Both the position numbers and the translations under genes were made by a program. The notes under the pieces are model-generated. The model was given only the letters and a program-made list of their open reading frames with translations, was not told where the DNA came from and ran no database searches. Source: Panorpa germanica (Eukaryota > Arthropoda > Insecta > Mecoptera > Panorpidae). From it: a stretch of DNA of 64,000 bases. The stretch lies in the NCBI GenBank assembly GCA_963678705.1, contig OY783203.1, forward strand, positions 3,224,001 to 3,288,000, given 5' to 3'. Shown in pieces: positions 13,560 through 26,262 of the stretch. The first letter of the stretch is position 1. Each line of letters opens with the position of its first letter.

Positions 13560-16500
13560 TTAACATTTCGAAAAAATTGGTGACATCATCATCTCTTCAG
13601 TATCTGTAAGAGAAAATAATACGAGTATTTAGCAACGGTATTACTTTATTTTTATTACTGAATCTAAGTTGTATCCGATTTTCCCCGAATTTGGACCCTT
13701 GATAGTAAATTACCTACCGAAATTTCAATTGTGACTGGATACAATTGAATTTAGTATGAGTCTTACACTAAGCTTAATCAAGTGAGTAATCATAGTCCGT
13801 ATTTGCGTCGTTAATAGGGACCGAAAAAAGACGCAAACCAAATTAATTCTTTCTTATACGTAATAATGTATTAACAAAACTATTTTTTAATTGGTACCCG
13901 AATAAACTATATATTACATGTAAAAATATAAATTGCTAAATTAATTTCTAAAATACAGTATATAAAATACGATATATCGAATCCCAAAGGAAACGAGAAA
14001 ACTTCGATATTTCGAGGTTCTTCTGACTGATTTCGATATATACTGCATTTAGAGAAATTACATCTTATTTAATTACAAAATAATCTCCAGTAATAATAAC
14101 ATACAATATTAATTAACTTGGAATCTTAAATTTTATGTAAATGTGTGAATTTGTAAAAAAATTAAATGCAACTTTTAAAAGAATCTAAAACTATAGTTTC
14201 TCTATATACGAAAGCGTCACTTTATCCATTTATCGGGTCTTTATTATATTAATAATCTTTATTTCAGATTTAATTTAATTTTACTTTTAATAGTCTTACC
14301 AAATTTGTGACTAGGTGCATAACATACGATTAGAGCAAAAGTGTAAATATTCCACATTCCATAAACACCACTAAAAAATGCAGAACTAATTTCTGACTGA
14401 GTATTGCCATCCTGCTTCCACTTTTCCTCTAGAACCTAAAATTTTAAATAAAGACAGAGAAACAAATAGATCTAATTTGAATGTAGAGACTCACCGAGTC
14501 GAACAAATTATACTTACTTGTCCCAATATAAATCCAATAACTGTGAGAGCTGCACATAGTAGTGTAGCTAGCATTAAAAATTTGAATCTGTATATGATGC
14601 CTTCATAATGTAACCGACGAGCAGAGGACATGGCAGGTAAGGACGATTGTTTGATACTTATATTACAAAATACTTTCCATATCATGTAGCAAAGAAATAT
14701 GAAGTAAATGCCTGCAGATATTCCAGCAAGTATAATAAAAGTTAACTGAGTATTCAAATTAAGGAAATTTGTAAGAAATATATTAATAAGATTGCACCAC
14801 AAGAAAATCATCATCTTGTTTGATTCTTTTGCTAAAATAAGAAAACACTACAAAACTAACGGTAGATTCCGCTTGTCCGGTTCTGTTTGACAAAAGACAC
14901 AAAAAAACCCAGCAGAAAATAAATATTTTCTTTCACAAGGATAAGTTTAAAAGAAACATATAAATGATATAAAGGATACTGGCAAATCAGTTGTAATGTG
15001 CGTTATCCAAATAGAGTTGAATGGATTCCTTAAGTGAACACCCCTCTCACACATATCGAAAATAAATAAGGATGTACAACCAATGGCAACTGCACTCAAA
15101 TGCTTCCAATAGGTCTTCAAAGTATTACTTTCACCATCTAGGATCTAAATAAAAAAATATATATTATTCTCATTTATTTTTAGCAAGTAGTGGATAAAAA
15201 TATTAATTTAAACGAACCAGCATATGTTCTCCAGCAAATACTAGCCAAAATGAAAGTAATATTCCATAGAACAAGCCTTGCTTTATATCACCAAGTAGTA
15301 ACATGAATGGCATATCATAAAACAGCGTCAAATATTCAAGTGGCACTATAATAACAAAAATTCTTCATTAGAAACAAATATACAAAAATCAGTTACTTCA
15401 TCAACTTAAATATAATTTATTACTTACTGTTCAAAAATGTTAATGCTGTTCCTAAATAGATTAACATATATTCTATAAGAGCTGGTGACCGTGATAGTAA
15501 GTGGACTCGTCTCCAAAACCAGATCATAATTACCACAATAAAGGGGAAAAATACAGTTTTTAATGAAACCCATACTTTTGTAAAACCTCCGTTTTGATTA
15601 ATTACCTGCAGAGCGATAAAATAATAAATGTAATGTTCAATGAATGTTCTAAATAACAGACTTCTCATCATGAAGAAATTAAACTCAATATTCATTTATT
15701 TTTCAAACTTTATCTGCGTGGTGCTAAGATATTTTTCCAAGAGTAAGAAAAGTTGAAAGGTCTTCTACCATATAGGTGGTTAATTTAATCATCTAAGAAA
15801 TGCATTCATTGAATAGTTTATAATGGGACAGAATAGAAGTGTAATAAGTCAGGAACTAGTTTGAATGTTATGACTGTCTAATAACATACGCCAAGAGAAA
15901 TATATTTAAAATTTAAATCTGAACTTGAAATTAATATAAATATGTGCTCAATAATAAGAATGTACAAATTAATTCAATATTTTGTTATTCTCACCGTTAA
16001 ATAGACATCCTGGACATGCCCAATATTTAAATTCATTTTCCGATCTGTATCCATGGGGAGCCTTAAATTTAACAAGTAATAATCATGATGCAAAGAACCC
16101 AATTCAAATAAAGGAATGGCACTACAATTATACAGTAAATTACGCGGATCCTAAAAAATATATAGTAATTATAGAAACATTATCAAAAGTTATATACAAA
16201 TAAATTCAAAATGCACAAGTTTCATACAGTTTCTTCATGGCAATCGAGAATTCTGTTTTCCAAGGATGAAGCATAATATTTCCAGTCATTGTCTGCATCC
16301 TCCTTGTTCCGATAAGCTAACCGAGCATCAAGCGTAAGAGTTGTCCTGGGATCTGATGAAATTGAATTTGATTATTTTTTCATCTTATAAAGTTTGTTTC
16401 ATTAAAAACTAAATTTACTTACGATATTCCATTTGTGAGTTGTGAGCAATATCGACTTGGATTACTCCAATTAAATTTTGCTGCCATCTCGAAAAACCTA

Positions 16501-19500
16501 GTTTGATATTATTTCTGGGCAACGGAATCTAAAATTAAATTACATCATGAAAACTTGCTTTTTTAAAACAGGTAAATAATTTTTGAATTGATTTGATTTA
16601 ATTAATGTTAAAGTGAATGACCTGAAATGCATAAACGATTTGATTGGCCATCTGAATTCGTTCATGGTCTGTGTAAAAGTCTACTGGTTCACAATTGCCA
16701 ATGCCACGAGGATAGAGCCATTTCTCCTTCACATTTATATTCTTCTCATCATTCCGACAGGGGGTGGCGAGTACCAGATTAACATTGGAAGCTGCAGGCT
16801 CTGCATTAAAAGATATTACAATTAATTTTTCTACTTTATGATACTAGCCCTATTACAGACGACCTTCTACTGGGTTCTTTACTTCTATTTCAAGTTTCTT
16901 TCCATTTTATATTGGTTATTGTTTGGGATCAAAAGTAAAAGATAAAAAGTAACTTGTCCTGTTATTCTAAAAATTATCATCTAGATTGCAACAGAGTATA
17001 AAAGAGACTCAGTCGTATTAACCATGGCGCAGGTGGCATAACTTTCAAATAGGCCCAGCGTTGAAGCATATTGTGATTAGATACAATGCGTTTTAATGTC
17101 GATTTTTGTTTACTTTGTTTTTGGTGCTGGCAGAAAATTTGGCACTACAAAGTAAAGGTTTCCATTTACAACACTAAAGCGCATAACATTATATATATAT
17201 ATATATATATGTATATATTAGAAAAGAATGTACATAAATTTAATAAAACTTTTATTTAGTTTGTGAATATTGTCACAAAATAATTGTAAAAGACATGACT
17301 TTAGTGTACTGTAAATTTTGCTCGTAAGTAATGTTGCCGCTCTGTCAGGCGCAACGATGTCCTTAAGTTTTATTCACTTCATGGACATTTTTTTCTAATA
17401 TATTTTTTTTAATCTTTGAAATATTTTGATGCAGTTATGTTCGTAATAGTCTAAAATAAAAAACTACTTCAACACATTTTAAATATCTACGCGATTCTGC
17501 CTTTTACGCGACCTTTTTTAAATTCATGGACTTTTTTTTCTAAATTTTTTTTTTGGATTTCTTGAAATTTTTTGATGCAGTTATGTTCGTTAGGTTTTCA
17601 ATTAAAGAACTGCTTCATTACATTTTAAATACGTACGCGATTCTGGCTTTTATGCGACAATTTTTAATATGTAAGTGATGTTGCCGCTCTGTCAGGCGCA
17701 ATGATGTCCTTAAGTTTTATTAAATTCATGGACTTTTTTTTCTAAATTTTTTTTTTGGATTTCTTAAATTTTTTTGATGCAGTTATGTTCGTTAGGTTTT
17801 AAATTAAAGAACTGCTTCATTAGATTTTAAATATCTACGCGATTCTGGCTTTTACGCGACCTTTTCTAAATTCATGGTCTTTTTTTTCTAAATTTCTTTT
17901 TTGGATTTCTTAAAATTTTTTGATGCAGTTATGTTTGTTAGGTTTTAAATTAAAGAACTGCTTCATTACATTTTAAATATTCACGCGATTCTGGTTTTTA
18001 CGCGACCTTTTTAAAATTCATGGACTTTTTTTCTAAATTCTTTTTTTGTATTTCTTGATTTTTTTTGATGCAGTTATGTTCGTTAGGTTTTAAATTAAAG
18101 AAATGCTTCATTACATTTTAAATACCTACGCGATTCTGGCTTTTATGCGACGATTTTTAATATGTAAGTGATGTTGCCGCTCTGTCAGGCGCAATGATGT
18201 CCTTAAGTTTTATTAAATTCATGGACTTTTTTTTCTAAATTTTTTTTTTGATTTCTTAAATTTTTTTGATGCAGTTACGTTCGTTAGGTTTTAAATTAAA
18301 GAACTGGTTCATTAGATTTTAAATATCTACGCGATTCTGGCTTTTACGCGACCTTTTCTAAATTCATGGACTTTTTTTTCTAAATTTTTTTTTTGGATTT
18401 CTTAAAATTTTTTGATGCAGTTATGTTCGTTAGGTTTTAAATTAAAGAACTGCTTCATTAGATTTTAAATATCTACGCGATTCTGGCTTTTACGCGACCT
18501 TTCTTAAATTTATGGACTTTTTTTTCAAAAATTTTTTTTTGGATTTCTTGAAATTTTTTGATGCAGTTATGTTCGTTAGGTTTTAAATTAAAGAACTGCT
18601 TCATTACATTTTAAATATCTACGCGATTCTGACTTTTGTTCGTCCTTTTTTAAATTCATGGACTTTTTTTTTCTAAATTTTTTTTTTTGATTTCTTGAAA
18701 TTTTTTGATGCAGTTATGTTCGTTAGGCTTTAAATTTAAGAACTGCACAGTTAGATTATAAATATCTACGCAGAAACTCAAAAAATTGCATTGCTCTTAA
18801 AATCATAAAAGTGAACCTTTTCATCATTTTTAACAAGATTATAGTCTTCTTTCATTGCATACTCCGATATACTTACTTACATTACATACTTCTTACTAAA
18901 TCTCTTTATCGGAGTATGCAATGAAAGAAGACTATAATCTTCTTAAAAATGATGAAAAGGTTCACTTTTATGATTTTAAGAGCAATGCAATTTTTTGCGT
19001 TTTTGCGTAGATATTTAATATCTAATGTAGCAGTTCTTTAATTTAAAATACTACGAACACAACTGCATCAAAAAAATTAAAGAAAATGTATTTTTTTCTT
19101 TTTGAGGAAAATGTCCATGAAAATAAAAAAGGTCGCATAAAACCCAAAATCGCGTAGGTATTTAAAATGTAATGAAGCAGTTCTTTAATTTAAAACCTAA
19201 CGAACATAACTGCATCAAAAAATTTCAAGAAATCCAAAAAAAAAAATTAGAAAAAAAAGTCCATGAATTTTAAAAAGGTCGCGTAGAAGCCAGAATCGCG
19301 TAGATATTTAAAATGTAATGAAGCAGTTCTTTAATTTAAAGCCTAACGAACATAACTGCATCAAAAAATTTCAAGAAATCAAAAAAAAAAAATTAGAAAA
19401 AAAAGTCCATGAATTTTAAAAAGGTCGCGTAAAAGCCAGCATCGCGTAGATATTTAAAATGTAATGAAGCAGTTCTTTAATTTAAAACCTAACGAACATA

Positions 19501-21294
19501 ACTGCATCAAAAAATTTCAAGAAATCCAAAAAAAAAAATTAGAAAAAAAAGTCCATGAATTTTAAAAAGGTCGCGTAAAAGCCAGCATCGCGTAGATATT
19601 TAAAATGTAATGAAGCAGTTCTTTAATTTAAAACCTAACGAACATAACTGCATCAAAAAATTTCAAGAAATCAAAAAAAAAAAATTAGAAAAAAAAGTCC
19701 ATGAATTTTAAAAAGGTCGCGTAGAAGCCAGAATCGCGTGAATATTTAAAATGTAATGAAGCAGTTCTTTAATTTAAAGCCTAGCGAACACAACTGCATC
19801 AAAAAATTTCAAGAAATCCAAAAAAAAAATTAGAAAAAAAAGTCCATGAATTTGAAAAAGGTCGCGTAAAAGCCAGCATCGCGTAGATATTTAAAATGTA
19901 ATGAAGCAGTTCTTTAATTTAAAACCTAACGAACATAACTGCATCAAAAAATTTCAAGAAATCCAAAAAAAAAAAATAGAAAAAAAGTCCATGAATTTTA
20001 AAAAGGTCGCGTAAAAGCCAGAATCGCGTGAATATTTAAAATGTAATGAAGCAGTTCTTTAATTTAAAGCCTAGCGAACACAACTGCATCAAAAAATTTC
20101 AAGAAATAAGAAAAAAAATTTAGAAAATAAGTCCATGAATTTGAAAAAGGTCGCGTAAAAGCCAGAATCGCGTAGATATTTAAAATGTAATGAAGCAGTT
20201 CTTTAATTTAAAGCATAGCGAACATAACTGCATCAAAACTTTTCAAGAAAATCGATTTTAATATTTTTTTAAAAATGTCCATGAAAATAAAAAAAGGTCT
20301 CATAAAAGCTAGAATCGCGTAACTATTTAAAATGTAATGAAGTAGTTTTTTATTTTAGACCATAACGAACATAGCTGTATCAAAATATTTTAAAGATTCA
20401 AAAAAAGAAATTAGAAAAAAATGTCCATGAATTGAATAAAACTTAAGGACATCGTTGCGCCTGACAGAGCGGCAACATCACTTACGATATTAAAAATCGT
20501 CGCATAAAAGCCAGAATCGTGTAGATATTTAAAATGTATTGAAGTTGTCTTTTATTTTAGAGCATAACGAACATAACTGCATCAAAATATTTCAAAAATT
20601 AAAAAAAAAGTAGAAAAAAATGTGTATGAATTTAATAAAAGTTAAGAACATCATTGCGCCTGATATAGTGGCAACATCACTTACGTACACAATTTACAGT
20701 ACACTGAAGTCATGTCTTTTGCAATTATTTTGTAACAATATTTACAGACTAAATGTAACAACTAATTGAAGACGGAAGAAATATTACATTTTTCTACGTT
20801 TTGTAATTAACCAATTAAATTAAAATTCATTAATTCATTAAAATTGTCATTTATTCAAAATCTCTATTATTTTAACGTCATATTCGTTATATACTTCTTC
20901 CCTTCTATGAATTGTTATCACTTTTATACAATAAAGTGTAAAACAGATTTCCAGCTGCTCGCGGTAAAATGTTGATTAAAAATTTTGCGTCAAAATAGAA
21001 ATATAATATTTATGTAGCTATATCTCCGTCAACAGTTGGATATTTAAAAAAAGAAAAAAACCATAGGCATACAATAACATATAATTCAATAGAAAATGTA
21101 AAATTCGATTTTAAGAAATGAGTTTCATAGCCCACTATGGATTTGTTTTCCATTTGTTAAAATTTTAATGTACAATGTAAATACTTACTAAAAAATCCTC
21201 CAATTAGAAAGCAAAGTATTTGACATATTAACAGTAGATAGACAAAAGCAAAAAGCTTCTTTCCTCTTAAATGTTCCAAGATTATCCCTGGCAT
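13560..21294 (-). CDS. Wntless-like paralogue, copy B (tandem duplicate)
   Basis: Second wntless gene in the same orientation. Exons in coding order: 21294-21189, 16800-16622, 16528-16423, 16352-16228, 16150-15995, 15605-15428, 15345-15218, 15144-14980, 14745-14518, 14435-14300, 13603-13560. Every exon is open, splice sites are GT..AG, and nine exon lengths equal those of copy A; total 1551 bases, about 516 aa. An extra ATG lies directly before the chosen one. Exons 4-7 and 9 are almost identical to copy A. Exons 1-3, 8 and 10 differ: the luminal part has [20 protein letters not shown] where A has [20 protein letters not shown]. Exon 10 lacks 21 bases at its 3' end. The last exon is only 44 bases and ends [10 protein letters not shown], unrelated to the tail of A; this exon is the least certain, and read-through of exon 10 is the alternative. 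The YEGI loop is retained. Intron 1 (4.4 kb) hosts a fold-back element. No disabling change is seen. Confidence 0.85.
14507..14771. repeat. Near-identical block shared by wntless copies (B side of tract 1)
   Basis: Counterpart of 9652-9916, containing exon 9 of copy B. The exon sequences are identical by eye, and similarity ends a few bases into each intron. Confidence 0.85.
15187..16362. repeat. Near-identical block shared by wntless copies (B side of tract 2)
   Basis: Counterpart of 10217-11390, holding exons 4-7 with their introns. Differences are scattered single bases; no length change larger than a couple of bases was noticed. Confidence 0.85.
17255..20757. mobile_element. Fold-back (FB-like) element with satellite arms in wntless-B intron 1
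   Basis: Two long inverted arms surround a palindromic centre. The left arm (to about 18770) has nine and the right arm (from about 19010) about eleven units of roughly 145 bp, each with the core TTTTTTGATGCAGTTATGTT or its complement. Some units carry a further segment around GTTGCCGCTCTGTCAGGCGC. The outer ends are also inverted: AAGACATGACTT followed by AGTGTACTGTAAATT at 17291-17320 mirrors 20690-20720. The centre (18776-19003) is its own inverted repeat of about 95 bp around a short loop. There is no transposase frame, so it is non-autonomous. Long inverted arms made of tandem repeats are the hallmark of FB/Galileo-type elements known from flies; assignment to that superfamily is inference. 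Target duplication was not resolved. Confidence 0.8.
18776..19003. repeat. Central palindrome of the fold-back element
   Basis: An arm of about 95 bases including AAAATCATAAAAGTGAACC is repeated in reverse complement after a loop of about 30 bases near 18871-18902. The sequence differs from the 145-bp units, so this is a distinct core. Confidence 0.8.
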
Positions 21295-22091
21295 CATAAA
21301 AGTTTATTTATATTACGCTTTTCAAGATAACTTTATATTAATTTAGTTTATACCAAAGCAATTATAAATATTAATTATTTACTAAGACATTACTTTGTTA
21401 CTAAGCAATAACATATTTTTTGTTAATAACAAGATGATGTTGCGCATGCTGATTTAATGAGAAGTAAACTAATTTTCACATTTTGAAGTACAGGATTAGA
21501 TATATATCTGGATATATCGGTATGTAACATATGTATTTATTTTAACCATTTTAAAATAGATTCAAACTGCTCCTCCCAGCTTTTTGTTTAGTGCTACCAG
21601 ATGAATTTCTTTTAAATCTTCTGGATATAGAAGCACACAGGCTACTGACAACCATATTCTATCATGGCTTGCGCAGTATTTGAATACATAAATTAGATGT
21701 ATAGTATCACATTGAGTAAAAGCTTTTTTTAAAAAGATGCATAGTACGGCTAATTACAATGAAAGAAGAATTGCTATTTTTGGTAACAGCACTATCAAAC
21801 CCATTCAAACTTTTCGTTCAACTTTCATTCAAGCTTTTGTTCATTCCCGCCATTTGAAAGTGGTGCAGTGTTTGAAAGATAGTCGTAGACTATTATCTCT
21901 GCGTAGTAGACCAGAGATAACACCAACTAAATCATTCTAAAATTGGGGGACTGTACTCGACTGTACTTACGTTCGTGCATGTTCGTGACTTCTGACATTT
22001 TCGATGTTATTTACTTTCATAACTTTTACCGCGTGCGAGTGTATAAGTTAGGTTATAAAATAATATATATATCTGCTAATAGTGTAACAAA

Positions 22092-23706
22092 ATGTCTGTA
22101 ATGCAAAGAATCAAGTAAGTATTATATTATTGTTCATTTTAAAGAGTTACTATTTTATTTTAACCAATAAATTGTTGCTGTTTGTTTGTAATCTTCAAAA
22201 GTATTTTATTGCTTGATCACATTTAAAAACGGAGTACATCTTCATGTTTTCAAATTTTAAATCGTTTTGTTACATGGTGTATAATATAATATTTTAGAAA
22301 ACCAACAACCCATAAGGGCAAGAAGGTTCTGCAGTCACGACAACCTAAAGTGTTGGAAGATTCTAAGAAGGTGCTATTTATACGCACAAAGAAAACCTCT
22401 GAAGTAACCGCTAATTTCTTTAAAGATATATACGACTTAAAGAAACCAGACGCAAAAATTTTAAGTATATATAATAAAGAAAAGATAGATATACATCCCT
22501 TTGAGGATGCGTCAATTTTGGAAAGGTGGGTATGTCTGTAGTATTACAATAATAATATCTCATCTCTAAGAAATAATTTCTATATGTAGATTTTCCCGTA
22601 AACATGAAGCTGGACTATTTATGTTGGCCAGTCACAGTAAAAAGCGTCCTAATAATATAGTTCTTGGACGAACATTTGATCACACTCTTTTGGATATGAT
22701 TGAGCTTGGCGTAGATGATTATACATGCTTATCCGCATTCAAAAATGATAAAGTAGGAACTGGAATAAAACCATGTATTGCATTTAATGGACCAACATGG
22801 GATGAAACAGCAGACTTAAAAAGATTGAAATCACTATTAATTGACACGTTTCACAGAGAAAAGGTATGAATTTCATTCTTTTACGTATTGCATTCAATGC
22901 GTATTGCATTGTATCCATTGAAAACAAAAAATCAAAATACGATTAGTTTGAGTACTAGTGAAAAGCGTTATGAAAATGAATTGTACCATAAAATCAAAGT
23001 TATTGTTAATGTAATAAATTTAATTATGTTTTTTAAGTATGTTTTTTAGGGTAATCAGGTTATCCAATAATTTAAATTAGATAACGAACCGCAAAGCAAA
23101 TATAGAACTGTGATATTGTTACTCGCACGGTTTAAAATGAATATATCTAATTGGTTAAAAGATAACGTTAGATTCACATAATATGTCTGCTTATATTTTT
23201 ATGATTTTTTTAGGTTGACGCAATCAGGCTACAAGGGTTAGAGCATATGCTAAGTTTTACAGCAACTCCAGATGCTAAAATTTTAATGCATTCATACAGA
23301 GTTTTGTTAAAGAAATCTGGACAACGAACCCCAAGAATAGAATTAGAAGAGATTGGTTAGTATTTTTAAATCGTAACATTAAGTAATCATTACATCTTTA
23401 ATATATTTTTTTCTTTCATTTTAAGGTCCATCTGCGACTTTTTCTTTACGAAGAACTAAGTTAGCAACGGAAGATTTGACAAAGCTTGCCTGTCGCAAAC
23501 CTCAGGCTTTAAGAAAAGTGGTGAAAAAGAATATTTCAAGAGATGGATTAGGTTCCACATTAGGCAGAATACATTTGAGGAAACTTGATACTTCTAAACT
23601 ACAAACAAGAAAAATGAAAGGCCTGAGACAAACAGCTGGGGAAAGAAAATTAAAATTAAAAAAGAAAGCAGCAAATGCTCTTAAATCAGTGGAAGCAATT
23701 GCGTAA
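22092..23706 (+). CDS. RPF2: Ribosome production factor 2 homologue (Brix domain)
   Basis: Nucleolar assembly factor that, with Rrs1, brings the 5S RNP (5S rRNA, uL18, uL5) into the pre-60S ribosome. Exons: 22092-22114, 22298-22525, 22590-22863, 23214-23355, 23426-23706. GT..AG borders and phases agree; total 948 bases, 315 aa, close to the usual length of about 306. It starts MSVMQRIKKPTTHKGKKVLQ and has a basic N-terminus. The Brix fold follows (residues about 30-235), with FIRTKKTSEVTANFFKDIY, FMLASHSKKRPNNIVLGRTF and FNGPTWDE. The C-terminal tail is lysine- and arginine-rich (RKMKGLRQTAGERKLKLKKK), as in the family. A poly(A) signal AATAAA begins on the last base of the stop codon. The gene stands head-to-head with wntless-B, about 0.8 kb apart. 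Confidence 0.95.
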
Positions 23707-24245
23707 ATAAAGATATTCGAAAGTTAACTTTCATTATTGTTAATGTACATGGATGAAAGAAAAACTAAAATGTTGTACAGTTCCCCATGGTACTGTGATA
23801 ATATTTATAAATACACTTGCTATTTTACGTAAAACATAATTTGTTTTTTTTATGTTCTAATACGTTTTCCTATATTATCTCTATTTTATCATAAAATCAC
23901 AAAATTACCAGAAACCAGTCGATACGCGTTCGATATACTTGCCATAGGTTCATTAAGTTTACTTAATTTTAAAAACAAATATATTATACTGCTGAGACTC
24001 ACAAAGTGGTATTGAAGTTTACGGTGTTGATTTATTAACAAAGCGCGCTAATTGGATTTAAAAATTGACTTGATAAACCAAACTCTCTACTTAATTACCT
24101 TACATATTGACAAAATATAATGTTATATTCAAGAAACCCATAATATCATCAATGGCCATGTGACACGGGTGTCATTGTTAACTTATTTTTTAGGGGTAGT
24201 TTTCTTAAATTTTTGATTGAAACAAATTTAATATGTGTATGTTAA

Positions 24246-24425
24246 CATTGCTTTTAAATATCCAAAAGTTGAAGAAGTTATAGTTATATTAAATTTGAAT
24301 TACAGTTTGTTTTAGCTCTGCTTAAGACTCACAACCATCATAATATAATACTTGATTGAGTACACAACTCAGCTGTTACTAGTAAATAACATGTCACACA
24401 CACACTCGTATGCGTCTTTATAAAA
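24246..24425. repeat. Dispersed repeat, copy 2 (pair with 1097-1330)
   Basis: Direct-orientation relative of 1097-1330. Both carry AAATATCCAAAAGTTGA near one end and a TATGCGTCT segment near the other, with diverged sequence between. Confidence 0.5.
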
Positions 24426-25640
24426 TGTATCTTATGTACTTCTTAAAAAATTCTATATTATGCCTTATGTAATATTTATGTATCTGATAATTTTATGGCT
24501 AGAAGGTTAAATAAGTACAAAACAAGAAAGAAGAAATAAATTAAAAACAAAATGTATTTTGTATTATATGTAAAAACACATTATTTACACAGCCCACACT
24601 ATTGTTAGTTGATGCTAGGCCATTGGAAACTAACATGTCATACTTATAAAATAATATACATATGTATGTATTTTATGTAATGTATTTTTACTACACAGTA
24701 CCAGTGTTCTAAGTTTCTAAAAATACTATATTGTACTAAGATTATAATTATTATTTTTAATTAATCTAGTAAAGGAAATGGTACTAATGGTAGAAGAAGT
24801 GAACTAATAATAATTTATGAAATATTATTAGTAAATTAATCAATTAGTTTTTAATTATCGAATATGAGAGATATCAATGCGTAGTAGACTGAATGATAAT
24901 TTTATTCTCTTAAGAACATGACACATCTCTACGTTCTATTTATCTTACGTTTGAAATCGATAAACCAACTTGCGTCGTTTTCACTTATGTTCTCCAGAGT
25001 GCTCCAGAGGTTAACAACCTTGTGTTAAATATGTACATCGTAGAAGTACACAATATAATATCTTGTATGGTTTGGTATATATATATTATAAAAGCGTGAT
25101 TATGCTTATAAAGGTATATAATCGCTTATATGTCTTTAAAGAAAGAAAATCGAAGGACGCCAAAAGTCTTAGAATTTTTTTCGTTTTAATTAGGCATTGC
25201 CTAGCTGGAACCGTTGATTTACATAAACTTATTTGCGATAACATTCTAACTAATTTGCAAGTCTTTCTGGTTTCGGAGTCTGACTAATATATGTGAACGA
25301 CATTGCTTCCTAATAACTTTTGATTACATAACCATACAATGCTCGTCCGTTGTCCACGTATCAACTTAAACTTTCTCGTTAAAATATTTTTTTGCATCCA
25401 AAAAAATAGAAAAATTGAAAAGACGGCTTGCGGTCTTTACGGATAATTTTATAATCCTTACATTTTGTATTTAGCGGGCTTTCTGTAATATACTGTACTA
25501 CATTTTATATATTTATGTTATAGATAGCCAAGTATGCTAACAACTTCTTTCGTCATTTTCTTGATGTGATAATAAAAATTTTATATACAATTTAGGCTAA
25601 AAATAATATAAGTATTTACTACATTTTCTATTATTAACTA

Positions 25641-26260
25641 TATATGGACGCTGTTATGCATTCATGTGTCAAGCGCCAGATACTGGGATTTGAGAAAATT
25701 AACATTCTAGTTTTTCTAATTCAAATTGTTCAGATAAGAATAATTAGAATTATTTTTATCATATAAGCAAGTAAATATTAGAACTATTACAGATATTCAT
25801 GAATTATTCATTGGAATATCATGAATTTAAAGAATAACTGATAAAATATAAAAAAATATTATTGCAAAATTCAATATGCTTAATTAAATTTGTAAAAATG
25901 TTTCAAAGCTCTTGACACATAAAAGCAAATTAACTTATGGACTATTTATATTAATAAAATAATTTAAGGTTTATACTTCACAAATTAGAATTGGATTTTT
26001 ATTGGAATTATTCTTTTATTATTCTTTTATTAAATAATACGAAACAATGCTTTAGGCGGATGAACCATTTTTGCAAAACGAGAATTCTGCATTGAGATAT
26101 TGTAATAATAAGTTTAAGCTTTTACATCGAATGCAAATTTTTTTATGACATAATTCATAAAAAATATTTTTATTTATTGTATTAGAAACAACATTTCGTG
26201 CTTAACTCAATTTTTAATATTTTGGCGCTTGACACATGAATGCATAACAGCGTCCATATA
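25641..26260. mobile_element. MITE-like element with 37-bp perfect inverted ends
   Basis: Bases 25641-25677, starting TATATGGACGCTGTTATGCA, are the exact reverse complement of 26224-26260. The 546 bases between are AT-rich and non-coding. Flanks are TA-rich, so a TA target duplication fits but cannot be distinguished from background. Perfect ends suggest a fairly young copy. Probably a Tc1/mariner-type non-autonomous element (inference). Confidence 0.75.
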
Positions 26261-26262
26261 TA

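Noticed and set aside
21737..21940. 67-codon frame upstream of RPF2, with a TTATCTCTG..CAGAGATAA hairpin
   Set aside because: No motif and no splice context; it lies in the short space between two divergent genes. The hairpin is short and unsupported by a second copy.
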